From the NCBI GenBank assembly GCA_003565195.1, contig PXCX01000124.1, forward strand, positions 1 to 7,683: a stretch of 7,683 nucleotides of DNA, in the 5' to 3' direction. Positions 6,996 through 7,683 of this stretch are shown here, piece after piece. The stretch's first letter is position 1; every line of letters begins with the position of its first letter. The notes beneath the pieces are model-generated. The model searched no databases. It saw only the letters and a list, made by a program, of their open reading frames with translations, and was not told the origin of the DNA. This DNA comes from PVC group bacterium (lineage in GTDB: Bacteria > Verrucomicrobiota > Kiritimatiellia > CAIKKV01 > PXCX01). The translations under genes were made by a program, and so were the position numbers.

Positions 6996-7466
6996 TTAAT
7001 CGTCGAAACTGAAGCGGAAATGACCGGAACGATACAGAACAGGATTCTTTTCGGGGTCGAGATCGATTTCCGACAAGCTGCGAACATCATGGCGGAAGTC
7101 TACATCCACCATTTCTTTCATGTTTTTGAGCAGATTGCCGAGATCGTTGGGACGCGAGGCCCAATCGATAGTTCCGTAGGGCGACGACAATTTGGTGAAC
7201 AGAATAGGCGGTGCCGGTGGCCGCTTCTTTTCCGACCTAGCCAACGGCGTTACCGGCGCGCCACCTCCCAGCAAACTTTCGCCCGAACTGATATGGGCAG
7301 GCGGCGGGGGCGGGGGATCCCCTTCCTTTTCACGCGGATCCACAAATCCGGGCTCGTCGGAACCATCACCGTCAAAAATAATCTGCCCGAAAACCGGCGC
7401 TCCGATTAACATGATCGTTACGCCTAAAACGAACATCCAAACCACTGCCTGTGATTGCCTTTTCAT
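6996..7466 (-). CDS. Short secreted protein with partial DUF4159-like domain
   Basis: The 156-aa product begins with a signal peptide: Lys-Arg near the N-terminus, a hydrophobic core (about 8-21) and a likely cleavage site near residues 25-28 (VFG-Q). A low-complexity, acidic and proline-rich stretch follows, including six Pro in a row (51-56). From about residue 87 it resembles the start of DUF4159: ILFTKL, then DWASRPNDLGNLL (101-113) and NPVLYRSGHFRFS (141-153), like the family's Pro-Phe-x-Tyr-x-x-Gly-His segment. It then ends after two Asp, where the family normally continues through a GG-containing C-terminal half. The function of DUF4159 is not established; export to the envelope follows from the signal peptide. 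The second of two adjacent ATGs is chosen because GGGAGG lies 6 nt upstream of it; starting at 7469 would add one Met. It has its own promoter and terminator. Confidence 0.8.
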   Translation of the reverse strand: MKRQSQAVVWMFVLGVTIMLIGAPVFGQIIFDGDGSDEPGFVDPREKEGDPPPPPPAHISSGESLLGGGAPVTPLARSEKKRPPAPPILFTKLSSPYGTIDWASRPNDLGNLLKNMKEMVDVDFRHDVRSLSEIDLDPEKNPVLYRSGHFRFSFDD

Positions 7467-7472
7467 CATTAA

Positions 7473-7478
7473 CCTCCC
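7473..7478 (-). promoter_or_regulatory. Strong ribosome binding site, start-deciding
   Basis: The - strand reads GGGAGG, TTA, ATG, ATG. The purine run is 3 nt from the first ATG (7469) and 6 nt from the second (7466). The second spacing is the usual one, so initiation at 7466 is favoured. Confidence 0.7.
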
Positions 7479-7521
7479 GTCGTTTGGCCAGACTGAAATA
7501 TCCCGTCCTTTGGCACTTATG

Positions 7522-7550
7522 ATTATCTAACAAGCAACCTAAAAAGTCAA
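7522..7550 (-). promoter_or_regulatory. Near-consensus sigma-70-type promoter
   Basis: On the - strand TTGACT (7545-7550) and GATAAT (7522-7527) each differ from consensus at one position and are separated by exactly 17 nt. Transcription would start near 7515, leaving a leader of about 50 nt before the ATG of the secreted DUF4159-like protein. Confidence 0.75.
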
Positions 7551-7568
7551 CCCCTTTTCTTTTTTTGG

Positions 7569-7607
7569 ACATTCCCCAAAAAATCGCGGGCGATTTTTCG
7601 GGAATGT
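7569..7607. repeat. 39-bp imperfect palindrome upstream of the promoter
   Basis: The outer arms ACATTCCC (7569-7576) and GGGAATGT (7600-7607) are perfect. The inner arms, AAAAATCGC (7579-7587) and GCGATTTTT (7590-7598), are also perfect, with a small internal mismatch and only GG at the centre. The left edge lies about 19 bp upstream of the -35 box. It could be an operator or a bidirectional terminator of a gene beyond the right edge. Neither strand has a clean T-run after the full stem, but the inner A-tract/stem/T-tract core is terminator-like. Confidence 0.55.
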
Positions 7608-7631
7608 TGAAATTGCCTAGGAAAACAACGG

Positions 7632-7643
7632 AAAAGCGCTTTT
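7632..7643. repeat. 12-bp perfect palindrome
   Basis: AAAAGCGCTTTT is perfectly self-complementary and lies 24 bp beyond the longer palindrome, in the same gene-free right end (7470-7683). It may be a second protein-binding site or chance; nothing else in this stretch looks coding. Confidence 0.35.
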
Positions 7644-7683
7644 TCAGACCTGCCAGAAAGTAAAATAGTGGTTTCCAACCGGA

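Noticed and set aside
7020..7530. Two + strand ORFs opposite the secreted protein gene
   Set aside because: They mirror the proline-rich - strand gene, which has a signal peptide, ribosome binding site, promoter and terminator. The + strand frames have none of these.
7372..7683. A - strand frame open from the right edge to 7372, with an ATG at 7572
   Set aside because: It runs through the near-consensus promoter and the palindrome and overlaps the start of the DUF4159-like gene out of frame. The peptide is basic and low in complexity, with no recognisable motif.
1..7683. CRISPR array, tRNA, rRNA or insertion sequence
   Set aside because: No regularly spaced direct repeats, no cloverleaf or rRNA signature and no transposase-like ORF with flanking inverted repeats were found by eye.

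Overview
The window comes from a Gram-negative-type bacterium with moderate-to-high GC content. The mix of HDFNN-class hybrid sensor kinases, a stand-alone elongation factor G, a secreted DUF4159-like protein and pantothenate biosynthesis would fit the PVC group (for example Kiritimatiellota or Lentisphaerota) or a similar environmental lineage. That placement is a low-confidence impression from family content. No mobile element, CRISPR array, tRNA or rRNA was seen.

Left part (1-2707, + strand): the 3' end of a hybrid histidine kinase, with a PAS remnant, HisKA, HATPase and two receiver domains. Its frame is open to the left edge, so the gene starts outside the window. It overlaps panC (pantothenate synthetase) by 4 bp (ATGA), and panC has no visible ribosome binding site, which suggests translational coupling.

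Middle (2749-6647, - strand): a membrane-anchored protein that converges on panC. It has the outline of a hybrid histidine kinase (two TM helices, PAS, HisKA, HATPase, receiver), but the phosphoacceptor His and the N, G1, F and G2 ATP-binding boxes are all lost. It reads as an intact pseudokinase and is the most unusual gene here. Upstream of it on the same strand is a full-length fusA (EF-G), which is not in a str operon.

Right part (6648-7683): a 348-nt gene-free stretch holds two hairpins and an intrinsic terminator. Before it lies a short secreted protein that matches the first half of a DUF4159 domain and then stops. That gene has a near-consensus sigma-70-type promoter (TTGACT, 17 nt, GATAAT), with a 39-bp imperfect palindrome just upstream.

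Taken together, the window shows a signalling locus with one complete and one dead kinase around a vitamin gene, next to a housekeeping translation factor and a small envelope protein. The idea that the two kinases work together is inference.
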